Origin: Prostheceraeus crozeri
Taxonomy: Eukaryota > Platyhelminthes > Polycladida > Euryleptidae
Reading direction: 5' to 3'
Assembly (NCBI GenBank): GCA_907163375.1
Contig: CAJQUW010003080.1
Coordinates: 124,001 to 188,000, forward strand
Length of the DNA: 64,000 bases
Shown here: piece by piece, positions 23,336-35,473 of the stretch
How positions within the stretch are numbered: the first letter of the stretch is position 1
How the letters are laid out: each line of letters starts with the position of its first letter
The notes under the pieces: model-generated
Seen by the model: only the letters and a program-made list of their open reading frames with translations
What the model was told of the DNA's origin: nothing
Database searches by the model: none
Program-made: the position numbers and the translations under genes

Positions 23336-24929
23336 CATTTTCATTCATTTTTTGTATCATGTCAAAGCAGAGATCATTTTCACGTTTTTGATAATAACTG
23401 ATGCCTGATGGAGTCTTTTTTCATCAAAACGTATGCCCCAACATCAGTGCAGACCTCAGTAGGGTTATTTCTTGAATGCGTGTTTCATTTCATCGTTTAG
23501 TTTTTGATGCCGAGTCTGTCAATGATGACAGTGAAGTGATGCGAAGCCATGGAAACTCGTTCGTTGATCCAGCAGTAGGTAATCGGAATCAAAGCTGAAG
23601 GAAATAATGCCTCTGCTTAATGCGACGCATGCCGTTTCCTCTGATATAAGAATTATAGCTATTAGTTGGTGTGGTTTTATTTCTTTCACCTTGTAGTGAT
23701 TTAAATCATTAACTTCCAGCTTACTGTTATCTATTGATTTTCTCTTCCCATTTTATCAACAAGTTCTCGGATATAATGGTGCGTGATAATTGCATGATCA
23801 TAGCTTACTGCCTGTTTAATAGCTAGAGCTTCAAGTTTCATGCTTAATTTACTAGTTTACAAATAAATTACGGTAAGTTCTCCTTTGTGTGATGTAAAAG
23901 CTTGCGAATCTGCGCGGTTGTGGATTTTATATTAACCAGCAATATCGATGGATCATTCTTCGTTTTTAGTTCTTTAGTTTGGTGAGAAATTCGCTTATGA
24001 CTGGCAGAGTAGCTGAGTTGAAGGAGGTTCTCATGAGATGAGAGCATGATTATGGGCTTGAAAGTGGCCTTTGGAAGCGGCTCCGCAATTTCCTTGTAAG
24101 GGGTACTGATCAAAGTTTTGTGAGGGTCTGACAGCTATTACAGCTATGAGCTAAAACAGTTGTTAATTCATAAATCAAGGCAAGTACTGTCTTTCTACAT
24201 GAGTTGTCGATTTTGATTATCACCTACTAATGTACATAATTCAACATAGTCCTTTGGTTTGATTTAGAAGGGATTTTACATAGAAAAGATGCATATCTAC
24301 CAGCTTTATGTCTTCTGGAAACAAGTTGTGTGCACTTTTTCGCATAATTATTAACAACTGTTTTTCGCTATTTCACGTGCACGAATAATGGATATTTAGA
24401 CGTGTCTTTATGAGATTGTCTTTCCATATCCTCGTCGTACTTAAATCTGTGTCTAGCAGAATTTGCTTTTTAACTAAGACGATGAGATGGGTATAAATTT
24501 ATAGGTTATTTGGAACTTAATGTCGGTGTCGTTTTAACCTTTTCTGAAATTTTGTGCCGTTGTTAAAGGCGATCATTGTTAAAAAAAGAACCGTTGGAGA
24601 GTCTAAAACACATAAAAAAACTGCTTAGTGATACATAACTCTTGACATTATGCCGTGATTTCCTTAATATTCTGTTAACGAATATTTTCCGATTCCTAAT
24701 GCATCTATCTACGAGTGCATTAAACAAAGCGTTCAGGTGATCCGTACGATATTTGCATAGAAAAGAAAAACAAGAAAAATTAGCTAAACACACGATCAAG
24801 AACTGGAAAAACAATATTCCAATTAAGAAACAATATTTGTTTCAGTGCAAACTCCTAAAGTACGAGTATTGACGATTTCAAAGAACAAGCGATGCATGAT
24901 AGCTAATAATAAGGCTTCTAAAACCAGAC
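23336..24929. other. PRKD intron sequence without recognised features
   Basis: I see no exon, RNA gene or transposon domain. The minus-strand frames at 23868-24113 and 24563-24814 are unrecognised. Confidence 0.45.
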
Positions 24930-25040
24930 TTGTGTTGCAATTACAATTACGTAACTGAAATTACAATTTTCTGTAATTAGTAATTGCAATCAAATACATT
25001 TTTAGTCATGTAACAGATGCAATTACAATTAGTTTGCAGT
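24930..25040. repeat. AATTAC/GTAATT-rich tract
   Basis: The tract contains many diverged copies of CAATTAC and its complement (GCAATTACAATTACGTAACT, GTAATTAGTAATTGCAAT, GCAATTACAATTAG). A short related piece (GCAATTACAAAAATTG) occurs at 25837-25852. Together they could mark the ends of one old DNA element, but no target duplication was found. Confidence 0.5.
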
Positions 25041-26465
25041 CTGCACTGCCAAATAATTAATTCAACATGTAGTATATCACCATATTCTCCTTGTCGATAA
25101 TGCGCTGTATCAATGGTACAATTACCGGTGACGTTTTAAAAGAAATTTTTGACGAAACTTATTGTCAAAATCTAAATTATTCCAAGTAATCATTCCAAGT
25201 CTGTCTAAAGCTAAATGTACCTTCCCAATGCAATTTGAGGATTTCGCCGGTATACCACTGTAGAACATTCAACAATTAAATAGCAAAATATGTATTAACA
25301 AGAAAATAATGCAAAAAAATATTTGGATAAACTTTCAATATTTCTTCAATGTATTCCAAATATGTGATTCTAATTTTCACAAATTTGAAGGAGAATTGAG
25401 TTTATGAGGACTTGTTAATAACAATGAATTTCACTATTTATCCAAATATTTATATCCTGTTAGACAATCAAAGTATTGCAGCTTTGATTACTTCTGTATT
25501 AAATGCCGCATCACATCCTCGATGGTGAACACTGGACTGGTGGTCACGTATTCCTCAGCTGTTTATCAATATGACTTTTGGAATCCAAAGTAAAGATACT
25601 TTGAATGAAATTTCTATATGTCTTTGGACTTTTTTATTTGTGCTTGAATTCTCTAGTTGTTGTGATTTGTAGACTGAATGACATCATTTTACGATCAATC
25701 GATTAGCATGTGTGGACAGAATACTGCTAATGATAATAACCTTCATTGGTATCTTATCAGTGACTGTAACTAATGAGTCATGTGAGTCAACATTTACATA
25801 ATCAGATTTTAATTATCATTCCGCTGTTGGTCATTTGCAATTACAAAAATTGAATAAAATATTTTCGATTCTATAACGGACATCTTGATACTGCTTCAAT
25901 ATAGTCTCTCGAACGGGACCTTCTCAGATGGGCCGATGTTTTTTTCGTTGCTATAGCGGATTGACAACTGTGTGCTTTTTAATGTGAAACGGCTTGTTTG
26001 GTAGTACAGGATAGTTGCTAATCGTGAGTGCGGTTATGTCAAGAAGGGATAAAGATCTTTGCTTTTTGGTGTGAGTGCTCAACTTTAACTAGTGATGTCG
26101 CAGGTTAGTAGTTAATGACATGGACTGCAGATGTGGTGGTTAAGTGTTCAGGTCTAACCGGAGTCGCTATGGCCGCTGTATGCTGGAGAGGAAGGAATGT
26201 TTGGAATCCGGAATTGAACGAAAGGGCTGTTACCTCAAAGCAACACATAAAATGAATAAACAAGACCTATACTTAGTACTCCAAGTGATACGACGACAGA
26301 GAGAAGAAATCCTTGCATGGTAGGAGCCAATATTATGAAACTCATGGATGATGTCAGGTTTCGATGGCTTCGTAAGCAAGAAATCCTACACTCGATGCTT
26401 GCACCGTAGAGTCGGCACTGTCAGTAATCTTGTGGCGATTTTCAACTATATAATAGTGTCTAACG
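25041..26465. other. PRKD intron sequence without recognised features
   Basis: AT-rich and without recognisable coding sequence. Confidence 0.45.
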
Positions 26466-27235
26466 CATGGACGCGGGAGCAGGGGGGCAAAGGGGGCACC
26501 TGCCCCCCCCCCCCAAAAAAATATTTTGATGGGGCAAAGTATCTTTTTTGCCCCTCCAATATTCATGGTGAAAAATGTTTTTACATAGATTATTATCTTT
26601 TGATTAAGCAATATTTCGGCAATGTATTTCTAAACTGAATTAGTACAAAAGTCGGAGGACGCAACGACCTCTGTCGCGCTACATCATTTCCGTTAACAGC
26701 GGCTTAAGGAACTGATTTAGAGTTTATCAACATAAGATGTAAAACCAAGGAATGTAGCGACCTCTGCCAAAGGTTTGTTTATGCTGAAGCAGCTCAGATG
26801 TCGATCATCAGCTACGATATTGCTTATTCTTCATGATACCCTTGCAAAAGTGGATTCTGTCAGTCGACAATTAATCTGCGAAGCCGAAAAATTGCTACAG
26901 TTGGCATTGTGCTTGCCAATATCCGTAGCTGATGCTGAATGATCCTTTTCGTCATTACGTCGCCTGAAGACGTGGATGCGCTCTCGGATGACTCAACAAT
27001 GCCTTACACATATCGCTAAGTTTAATGAGCGTCGAAGCAGGGTATACCGTAGTTTTGTATTATTAAATTCATAAAAGTGCAAATAAAGATTCATAATGGA
27101 TACATTAGGTCTACTCCTTGACATCAACTAACATCCTTTCAAAAAAACGCTTCATAGAAAGATTAGATAACAATTACCAAACAGACATGCGCCTCCTTTT
27201 GCCCCCTCAACTTTGAAACTGCTCCCGCGTGCCTG
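26466..27235 (+). mobile_element. hAT-type transposon relic (ZMYM-like transposase end)
   Basis: The ends share an inverted repeat, GGACGCGGGAGCAG on the left against GGCACGCGGGAGCAG on the right, with GGGGGCAAA further in. The flanks share CTAACG (left 26459-26464, right about 27236-27242), consistent with a decayed target duplication. Inside, the + strand from 26859 reads ICEAEKLLQLALCLPISVADAE, broken by TGA (LLQLALCLPISVADAE then stop), then SFSSLRRLKTWMRSRMTQQCL. This is the C-terminal hAT dimerisation region, normally AERSFS, and the Arg codon of that motif is now a stop. A C-rich run (26502-26514) lies near the left end. The rest of the transposase is gone. Confidence 0.75.
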
Positions 27236-29183
27236 GCTAACGGAGAGTGCGGCTTCGTTTCTCGTAAATCTAACACAATGATGATGACCAACGTGTGTTC
27301 TGTTGTTCAATTGTGTTATTTACTTGAATGAATTTGCGAGTTTCATTGATGCTGTTGTTTTTTCAAGATCAATTTTCCTCTTAGAAATTTGTGAATTCTG
27401 CGAAAAATTGCGAAAGTTGTTGATAAAAACTTAACTCTTTTTTGTCTCCCTATAATTGAATCGGAGAAATCTAGTTTTACTAACATGAAAATTGGATTCA
27501 TTCAGATGATTCGTCTTCTTTCCTAGTGGTTTAGGACGAGGTGACGTTCTATATCCGGAATTATTGCTAATGATGGATGGAACAGACAGAAGTAAGAATA
27601 GCAGGAAGCAAACTAATCGAGAGATGATCAATTCTAGGCCGATTAACGTTTAATTTCAGAATTTAAGAAGATTTCATGAGGGAAATGTGTCATTTTGAAC
27701 ACGCAGGCGACAAACACAAACACAAAACGCAGCGAATAATGCTGGTAAAGCATTGAATTGACCAGCATGTAGTGAATTCGTGTAAAGTAGGTCATGTGTT
27801 GAAATGATAACCCATAGCCCTGAGGATATCTGTCGGAAGTGCAGTATTTTATATTGATTTTATTTTTCTGGTACAACGAAATAAAAATGCTGTTGCTAAT
27901 ATTTTGCCATCATCTTCTTTCTTGAATTGAGAGGAAAATGTTTTGGTCTACCTGGATCGGACAAAAGATGAAACTATATAAGGAAATCAAAGTGGGCTAT
28001 TCGTATAATCCATGCTAGTGCTCAGCATGAAGTGAATATGGACTTAAAATATTGCAGCTCTAAATTTACAAATGAGTTACGATTCGCATTGAAAATAACA
28101 AGCAGCAAAGTATTAAATTGCAGTATGTAAAATAGAAGTTGTAGTTCATTTCCTGACAATGCAACCGTTCCTGTTTTAGTTGGGCTGTATCCAGAGATGG
28201 AGAGCAGTATCTTTTCGATAACGTGTGTCCGCAATGATTGTAGGCTAACCTGTCGCACACGCCTCGTAAAACAGTATATAGTCATCAGTATAATTGGGCA
28301 AGAAATTCGATTAAAGAGAAAAGAACTGCAAATTAAACTGATTTATTGTTGAGAAGCATTTTTCGAAACTGAAGCGCATGCTTGCGCTTATTTCGGGATT
28401 TTAAAACGCTATTGATGTTTCGGAAATCTATTAAAGCTCAAGAAAATTGCGATCAAAGTAGACCTGAAGAAACATGCCAGTTGTGAAATGATGAAAGTTG
28501 GAAAATTCATTGTGTTCGTTGAGCCTCTTAATTTGAAGCTATAAATATGTGCTGAAAGAATGAAAATTGCCTAAGTAAGATAGGTGGAGATTCTTGTTTT
28601 TGCTCTCTAAATTTCTATAACTTGATTCGGACGCATTTCTATGAATGGGATATTGTAGCAACCGCATTCGTTGTGCATACATGTATTCATTTTTCAGTAC
28701 ATTGACGTATTGGCAACTTGCGGAGATGATCATTTCCTTAGTTAGTTAATTGATATTATAACATCGAGTTTCAGCTGTTGTTTTTAGAAAAACAGTCATT
28801 TTGAAGATCTAGCTTATTTGCTTTAGAGGTTACGAGTGTCGTATTGATGTTACTGCTTTTTCTTCGTCAGCAAAATGTCGACAAATGAATTTCTATCTTT
28901 TATTTTTAGTGTGTCAAACGAAATCTCGAAGGTCTACAAAAAGTTCACATGGTACAGCGTTCATTTTATGTATCTTGACTTGTGTATGACCATAATTAAT
29001 CAGTTCTATCATTACTTCATTGGCATTTGATTTCTTTGACTTGCAAATCTTCATTCACTTTGATATAATGCATATATTTTTGATTGCTCGTGCAAATTTC
29101 TTTAATTAACAAAATGACGCATGTTTTGATTGTTTTGATTTCTGTTAGTCTCAAAATTATGTTTGTCTGATCGATTTTGAATG
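27236..29183. other. PRKD intron sequence without recognised features
   Basis: No feature could be supported. The minus-strand frames of 60-90 codons (27431-28733) look like chance openings in AT-rich DNA. Confidence 0.45.
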
Positions 29184-29256
29184 AATAGCTCAGTTAGTAA
29201 AACGTGCGCATTGATTGCATCACGCACCTGATAGGCTGAGATCAAGACTGACATTG
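29184..29256 (+). repeat. tRNA-like sequence (possible second SINE type)
   Basis: GAATAGCTCAGTTAGTAAAACG resembles a tRNA A-box half (split: GAATAGCTCAGTTAG then TAAAACG). After GTGCGCATTGATTGCATCACGC, a plausible anticodon arm, GGCTGAGATCAAGAC resembles a weak B box. No closing acceptor stem forms, so it is more likely a tRNA-derived repeat than a working tRNA gene. Confidence 0.35.
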
Positions 29257-29657
29257 TGAAAAGATTTCTCACTTAACCCACATCATAGATGTTGCAAGTT
29301 CATGCGAGTTATCAAGATGTACGAGTTTATCAACTGCCGATTATCATGTCATTCCCGCATTGCACTCCTAGGAGAGCGGGCGAAGGGCCTTAGTGTATAT
29401 AGCAATAAAACTCGGCCTGACTGCGTAAGTATCAGTTTTCCACCTGACTGCGCAAGTATCATTTACCGCAAGTACATGTAAGTCAGGTCTCTCTTGTAAT
29501 CCATCCTATCATATTGCGTCTCTTTGAATTATTAATAACGTTTGTCACTTACATACTGACATCACTTGTACACGGAAGCAAGTATGAATCAAGTTTATGT
29601 CTGGGAGGTTTCGCTATGTGTATTAGCCGTGTGTTAGATCGCTCTCTGTGAGGCATG

Positions 29658-29846
29658 TATCGATTACTGAGGAAGTAAATTTGATTGTCTTCAGGTGCCA
29701 CGCCAACTTTATTCGGTGCGACGTTTCGCTCGAAGGTTCACTGATGCACCATTAAGTATTCGAGGTAAACGTCGCACCGAATAGAGTTGGCGTTGCACCT
29801 ATATACAATCGAATTTACATGTACTTTCTCAGTAATGGAGCGGGGT
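29658..29846. mobile_element. Hairpin element with hammerhead-like segment
   Basis: Two arms of about 75 bp are near-perfect reverse complements. They include ACGCCAAC…ATTCGGTGCGACGTTT on the left and AAACGTCGCACCGAAT…GTTGGCGT on the right, and extend to ATTACTGAGGAAGT and ACTTTCTCAGTAAT at the ends. On the minus strand the left half reads GGTGC, ATCAGTGA (a damaged core), CCTTCGAGC, GAA, ACGT, C, GCACC. The GGTGC/GCACC pair would form stem I of a hammerhead, but the CUGAUGA core is not intact. Confidence 0.6.
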
Positions 29847-29895
29847 ACGTTGAGGATTCTGACTCTGGGCCATTTCAATATGATGGTTGTTCACC

Positions 29896-30402
29896 CCATC
29901 GACAGGATCATTTAATCGATACGTAGATATCATGGATTTCAGTCATTTCATCGACAGGTCTTTTCATTAATGTCTATGTCCAGAGTCGGAAGTCATACCG
30001 TAGGGGTCCCTGATAAAACTCAAAGATATCATAGCTTGATGTCTATTAATTATTGAGTTATTTCATGTCTTAAACTATCTATGAGTACATGATACTCTTG
30101 AGAGAATATCATGCACCTGTCGATGAAATGATTCTGTTGATGAAATGACCCTGTCGACGAAAAGACCTGTCGATGAAATGACCTGTCGACGAAAGACCTG
30201 CCGATGGAATGACCCTGTCGACGAAAGACCTGTCGATGGAATGACCCTGTCGATGAAATGACCCTGTCGACGAAATGACCCTGTCGATGAAATGACCCTT
30301 TCGACAAAATAAACCAATGCGGTTTTGATGAAATGACCCTGTCGACGAAAAGACCTGTCGTTGAAATGACCCTGTCGACGAAAGGACCTGTCGATGAAGT
30401 GA
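29896..30402. repeat. GTCGA(C/T)GAAATGACC minisatellite
   Basis: From 30115 to 30402 there are about 17 copies of a 16-18-bp unit of the form GAAATGACCCTGTCGAC or GAAAGACCTGTCGAT. Upstream, at 29896-29965, single units occur in the opposite orientation (CATCGACAGGATCATTT, TTTCATCGACAGGTC). Because units vary in length and contain no minus-strand stops, all three minus-strand frames stay open for 85-128 codons. These frames are products of the repeat, not genes. Confidence 0.8.
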
Positions 30403-31689
30403 ACCACCACCTTCAATATGCATCGATTAGACTTCGTTGCAATAGTAACAACTATTTTCAAGTCAGATTTATGATGTCATGTGTGCATTTCGGTGTTTCT
30501 CAATCTATTTACTATCATTTGATTAACATGTGCACCTTTCATTTATGCGGCCTTATATTTTCTGGTAAATGTCTCAACCAGGATTGCACTAATACAGGAC
30601 GCACTGTTTACTTCTACGATGCTCTACCGTTTGATATAAATTTGTACAACATTCTTATCCTCTGATTCGGAATGGTTATCTAGCATGTTAGAATGATTCC
30701 ATATCGGTGTGCCTGGAATGTTTCTATATATAACCTTCCTCAACTTGCATCAACCTAGTTTGATCTACTAACTGATAGGCGATTTATTTTTGCATAAAGT
30801 TTCTGCCTGGCATTTTTTACTGTAATCCAATTTCTTTGTTGCACCTTTCTTCAAATGCTCGTCTAAATTGAAATGCGCTTGATTTATGTGAAATGTCTGT
30901 ACTATCTCTTCTTGAACTTAACGACGCTTGAAAAATGTTTTCATGCGATCAGCAGAAATATCAACTGTGATGTTTTTGGCAAATGCATGATAAAGCAAAC
31001 AATATTATGATGTTAGGGTTATTGTTGTTGTAAACAATCGGTTGTTTAGATTATGTGCACAACCTGCACAGCATGTCGTCAAGTTGATTAGCGACAACAA
31101 CCGAATCTTCTAGAGATGCAAATTATTGACCCTTTAATAGCTATCTTCTGTCTATTTTATAGAATATGTTGGCACCTTGTGGGTAGATCAATTTGAACTA
31201 AATGCAGCAATATCATAGGTAAATAAAGAGGGCATCTGACTTGAAGTAATAATTTTATTGGTCAAAAACAAAAAAGTTGCTTCTAGTCGCATGCTCTTTA
31301 CATACCTGCGATATGCATTGCTAGACTCACTGGTCAGTTGGTGGCAAATGCTGTAATCATGCAACACGTAAACGGCTTATATAGAATGCTTTAGCAAGGG
31401 CAGTCCCCTTTTAATTCAACATTTTTGCTAAGCAACGAAAGTTTCTGAGTAATTATTGATGTAACCGCCAATTGGATAATGAAATGGACAAATGTAATTA
31501 CTAAATTAATAATACTTATTTGATACAGTTTAACATTTAATTATATTTTTGTATTCGATACTGCTAAATAAATATTCTTATTTCACTGTGCCCTGTGCAT
31601 TCCCTTTCTATGTAATGAACATTCCTCAGTCGGGAATCGCACGATTTGGAATATCAAAACACATGCATTTCTAGTTAGATATCATTTAG
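30403..31689. other. PRKD intron sequence without recognised features
   Basis: No exon or repeat is recognised. The open frame at 30333-30665 (+) mostly reads out of the minisatellite. Confidence 0.45.
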
Positions 31690-31716
31690 CGTGCGGTTCC
31701 CAGCAGGAACCGCACG
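31690..31716. repeat. Perfect 11-bp stem hairpin
   Basis: CGTGCGGTTCC, loop CAGCA, GGAACCGCACG. A partial copy (GGGAATCGCACGA) lies at about 31630. The function is unknown. Confidence 0.6.
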
Positions 31717-31960
31717 GATGTCATAGAAATGGATAAGGACAAATAATTCATAAAGAACATACAGGAAAACAGTTCTTAAACAAATTCACAGTTTTATGGT
31801 GATAATTTCACCATTCGGCTTTTGTATGCTGATATTCACCATGTACTTCCCGCCATCATTGTCATTAATCCCACTTTGAATGTGATCTGCCTCACGACTG
31901 CTGCACGCTTGTCCGTTTAAAATCTGATCTTGAACTGTGAAGTCTTCTTTCGTCTGGACA

Positions 31961-32603
31961 TCATACTCCAGCTCCGTCTAAAGAACGATGCCCGGTCATT
32001 TTCATGGACTTGTCAGCTGAAATACCGCCTTGGTTTGTCTTGGAGAAATCTTCTGTGTATGAGAGATAATCAGTCCCATCAACCGGATCGGTGAGTAGTT
32101 TTATCTGGCGATCCCATTCTAACGCTCTGTGTTCTTTGCAAGCTCTTAATCCGAAATGTAGCCCAATTTTGTACACCAATGTGCGGAATAGGCTTTCAGC
32201 GTCTTTGTTGGACAAAATGCTCTTTTCCCATAAACTATCCTCGACTTTGCCAGGGATAAATTTGGCCTTTCTTTTATCTCCACCAATTCCCAGTTTAGTC
32301 GACCGCTTCATTGCTGAATCCAAAGCTCTTCTAGAGTCAGTGAATTCTGGATCTTTGAAAAAATCCCACGCTCTTTTCACACTGTGGCTCTTTCGAGACA
32401 ACTAAGTGTCTGAGAGACTCTGATGGATATTGAGAGCCGTCTGTTTTGCGAACTTTTAGTGCAAAGTAAAGGTCACTCTTCTCCATTTCGTCTGGGGATT
32501 TATAGACATTCAGTTCATCGCCTCTATTCACAATTCTTGATAATCTCCATGACTCAAAAGTCTTCACTGCCCATGTTACCTTCTTGTGTGTATTGTGTGG
32601 CAC
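31961..32603 (-). pseudogene. Crypton-type (DUF3504) tyrosine recombinase relic
   Basis: The minus strand reads, in a first frame (32603 to about 32380), NTHKKVTWAVKTFESW, then KSDLYFALKVRKTDGSQYPSESL (split: KSDLYFALKVRKTDG and SQYPSESL). A second frame (to 31961) gives FKDPEFTDSRRALDSAMKR, ESLFRTLVYKIGLHFGLRACKEH, and DYLSYTEDFSKTNQGG. This matches the DUF3504 core of Crypton transposons and the host ZMYM/QRICH1-type proteins derived from them: N-terminal SAM-like helices, then a catalytic region around FGLR..EH and tyl.Y.E..SKTNQGG. One frameshift near 32375 and a stop at 31961, before the C-terminal catalytic part, make it a pseudogene. It lies antisense in a PRKD intron. Confidence 0.7.
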
Positions 32604-32939
32604 TCATATTAACTTCTCAATTTGATCTTTCTCCATAAATTGATACCGTTTGTTGCTTCGTGTCATCATATCATTTTGTGTGTAGTCACCACAAGCATCC
32701 ATTTTACAATTATGCAAATGCAGAATGACATTCCATGAGTCACTTACGTTTGAATTTTAAATATTCTTTCTGATATCAGGGCTGTCAAAGATACTGCATA
32801 CCTGCCTATACTACCTTTACATGTATCAAATACATACAAATCTAACAACCTATTTCGATGAACAGTTCCATACATGGATATATACATGTATTACCTCCCA
32901 CAGAGATATAATGATGCCACAGTCTATGTCGTGAAATAA
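32604..32939. other. PRKD intron sequence without recognised features
   Basis: Short AT-rich spacer. Nothing is recognised. Confidence 0.4.
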
Positions 32940-33107
32940 ATATGTCATTTCATGGCTGAAATGTGGACCAGGTCAGGAATCTATGGTTTTTAGAACTCGT
33001 GATATCTAACAGCACTCGCCTTCGGCTCGTGCTGACCGATATCACTTGTTCTAAAAAGCCATGATTCCTGACCGGGAACCACTATTCAGCCATGACATAA
33101 CATATAT
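32940..33107. mobile_element. Hairpin MITE
   Basis: The whole 168 bp folds on itself. Arm pairs include CATGGCTGAA with TTCAGCCATG, GGTCAGGAATC with GATTCCTGACC, TTTTAGAAC with GTTCTAAAA and GTGATATC with GATATCAC. The tip is CAGCACTCGCC-TTC-GGCTCGTGCTG. The mismatches are few, which suggests a fairly young insertion. No coding capacity. Confidence 0.75.
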
Positions 33108-33592
33108 AGAACTGCATTTCCTTAAACATGTACATTTACTATACAAAGCTCAATGCACCTTGAGTAAGGCTCTTACTTTTCTCAAGAGCATCGGTCTTGC
33201 TGAGTCACTTTGACCGTTAAGAGATGGTGAAAGGAATATGATAAGTTGTATTTCGTAAATGCTGTTCTACCGCCTTTGAAACTCAACTAAATTTGAAAGT
33301 CCGACGCTGCTGTTGGTGTGTTGCTCTGCTCTATGCTGTTATTGATGTCTCCCAACTGATTATGATTGTTGTCTGATGTTCTTCCATTCTCTCAAATATA
33401 TGTCGCGATGTCAAGCCAACTACTTCCAACAAGTCACATAAAAAGTCATAGACCACATCGTAATTATTAATCAAGGGGTGGAACCGATGATGTAATTTTA
33501 AATTTTGTATTGCTCAGTCAACTCATTTTATCAATTGTCGCCATTACGGATCATTAATAGACGAAATGAAGAAGAAGTCAACAACCCTTAAT
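33108..33592. other. PRKD intron sequence without recognised features
   Basis: Nothing is recognised in this stretch. Confidence 0.4.
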
Positions 33593-33594
33593 TT

Positions 33595-33645
<51 letters not shown>
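33593..33645. repeat. (TC)n(TA)n microsatellite
   Basis: About 8 CT units followed without a break by about 18 TA units. Confidence 0.95.
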
Positions 33646-33647
<2 letters not shown>

Positions 33648-34422
33648 TAATGTCAAAAGATTTGCAGCCATAACATGTACGCGTATAAATAATGACTTGT
33701 GTCGAGATAACGTAAAAAAGTTGTTGAAAAACATTCAAGAATATTCTCTTTGAAAAACTTTGGAGTATTTTGTCTTCAAAACAAGGAACATTTCAAATCA
33801 TTTTCCTGCTGTTTCAAGTCATTTATAACGATGAGCACGTGAAAATTATTTTTTTCTCCATTTTTATGATATATGCACGTCATGTAAACAATTATTCGCG
33901 CAAACTTGATTGAATCTTCATGAATTTGCAAGAGGAATAACAAATGTAACTGTAGTTTCTACTTCTTCCCTCATTTGTATCCGAGTTTGATTGGCAAACG
34001 CGTTGAAATGATAGATACTCATTACTTTCACGAAACCTTCAAATCTATTCAGCTAGAAGAATCATAAGAAAATTCACATAATGAATTGAGGCAATATACA
34101 TCCTCAATTCATAATTATTTGCAGTTTGAGAAAGTTGCAGCAATATTATTTTGATGACAAACATTTGACCAGAAATTAAACAAATACAAACGCTGGATAA
34201 ATATATCTTTAGTAATGAATGTAACATCGTATGAATTTTGATTTGTTATCTTGCTTCTACACAATGAAGTGTGCAATCTGGAGGGCCGAGATTAAAAGAA
34301 AGAAAATTCTTTTGCACTGGTTCAAGGATTAATCAAATTTGTGACATTGAAGCTAATACGGCTAAAGCAAAAGTGATTGGAGCTGCAGTCGGGGAAGGAA
34401 AGACCCAAAGAAGGAAGTGAGA
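33646..34422. other. PRKD intron sequence without recognised features
   Basis: Nothing is recognised in this stretch. Confidence 0.4.
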
Positions 34423-34490
34423 CATGGGCTGTGACAGCTGCAGAAAAGAGAAGAATGAAGGTAGCAGACAGATGGATGTATGGAGACTAA
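34423..34490 (+). pseudogene. LINE reverse transcriptase scrap
   Basis: The frame from 34423 reads GSETWAVTAAEKRRMKVADR followed by WMYG, ending at a stop. It corresponds to the G.E.W......R....E..MLRW..G block after the reverse transcriptase domain in many non-LTR elements. The same block is better preserved at 42.5 kb (YGSETWAVKSDQIMKIERTE). Confidence 0.5.
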
Positions 34491-34756
34491 AGGTTGCTTA
34501 AAATAACTTTCATTTAGACTAAGTTGGTTGGGCAACTGAACCAGGATTCATTCTTTATTTATGGAAGAGCGAATTTGTGTTCTTTTTCGGTAATTTGCAT
34601 GATTGCCTAATAGTTTGCTGTCACTGTGTTTATTGTTTGGAGTTCTTGGGAGTTCAGTGTTAGGCCTACCGTTTTTTGGAACAACCTGACTGAAAATGCA
34701 CCACACGCAACACCTGGTACATGCATGCCTTCGATTTCAAAACTTACATCTTAGTA

Positions 34757-35473
34757 CAGTGGTTCCCAACCTTTTAATGTCTCAGTACCATTTGAGATCT
34801 GACACGTTCGCCGCGTACCACCTTGTCTCAAAGAAATTGTTTTCATGTCAGGAAATGTATAATTCTTTTGTATTTCGAAACTCATTGTTTCGAGAAATCG
34901 ATCTCTGAAGATCATGTAGATATCTACATCAGTACCGTTTCAAGATACTGTGTCAAATATCTACTATCAAAACACGGGTTGTGTATCGTTTATTAAGAAC
35001 CGCAGTTTATATTATTTGGGAATACTTTTGGCTTGCCTAAGTTGCATGAAAATCATGCCATAAGTATTTTCAAAATATGTTGTTTTCGCTTGCCGAGCTT
35101 CAAGCATAATCTGAAATGCATGGTTTTGTTTTGTCGATTTCGACATGTCGGTCACTCAATAGATGTCATTGTATCGCCTGTCTCATTGATATCTAAACAA
35201 GCATTGATATCGCATTGATGTGACACGATGAAATCTATGCACAAGACAAATTTTCGTCTTTTGAGACTATGAAATACGATAAATTGCATCGAATTTCGTC
35301 GTAGAACTCATTTTCTCAAGCTGACCAACACTTTTCCGAATAGTTTTGTTTATGACATAAATAGATTAAATTGTCATCATCATGGTGCATATAGCATTAC
35401 TCGGAGTGGTACTCGCACGACATCTGATGAGCGTGCCTCTAGTGGTGCGCGTAGCACAAGTTGGGAATCTCTA
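34757..35473. mobile_element. Non-autonomous hAT-type element
   Basis: The left end CAGTGGTTCCCAACCTTTT is the terminal type of Charlie/ZMYM-related hAT elements. The right end carries the complement (CACAAGTTGGGAATCTCTA). GCGTACCAC on the left and GTGGTGCGCGT on the right are matching subterminal blocks. Flanks TCTTAGTA (34749-34756) and CCTTAGTA (35474-35481) form an 8-bp target duplication with one mismatch. No transposase domain remains inside. Confidence 0.75.

Noticed and set aside
29184..29256. Functional tRNA gene
   Set aside because: No acceptor stem closes and the B box is poor; kept only as a tRNA-like repeat.
30050..30461. Three overlapping minus-strand frames with SSTGSFHRQ repeats
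   Set aside because: They are translations of a minisatellite in all frames.
35420..35470. CTGATGAGCGTGCC near the right end of a hAT element
   Set aside because: No GAA strand follows at a workable distance. The sequence is part of the hAT terminal region.
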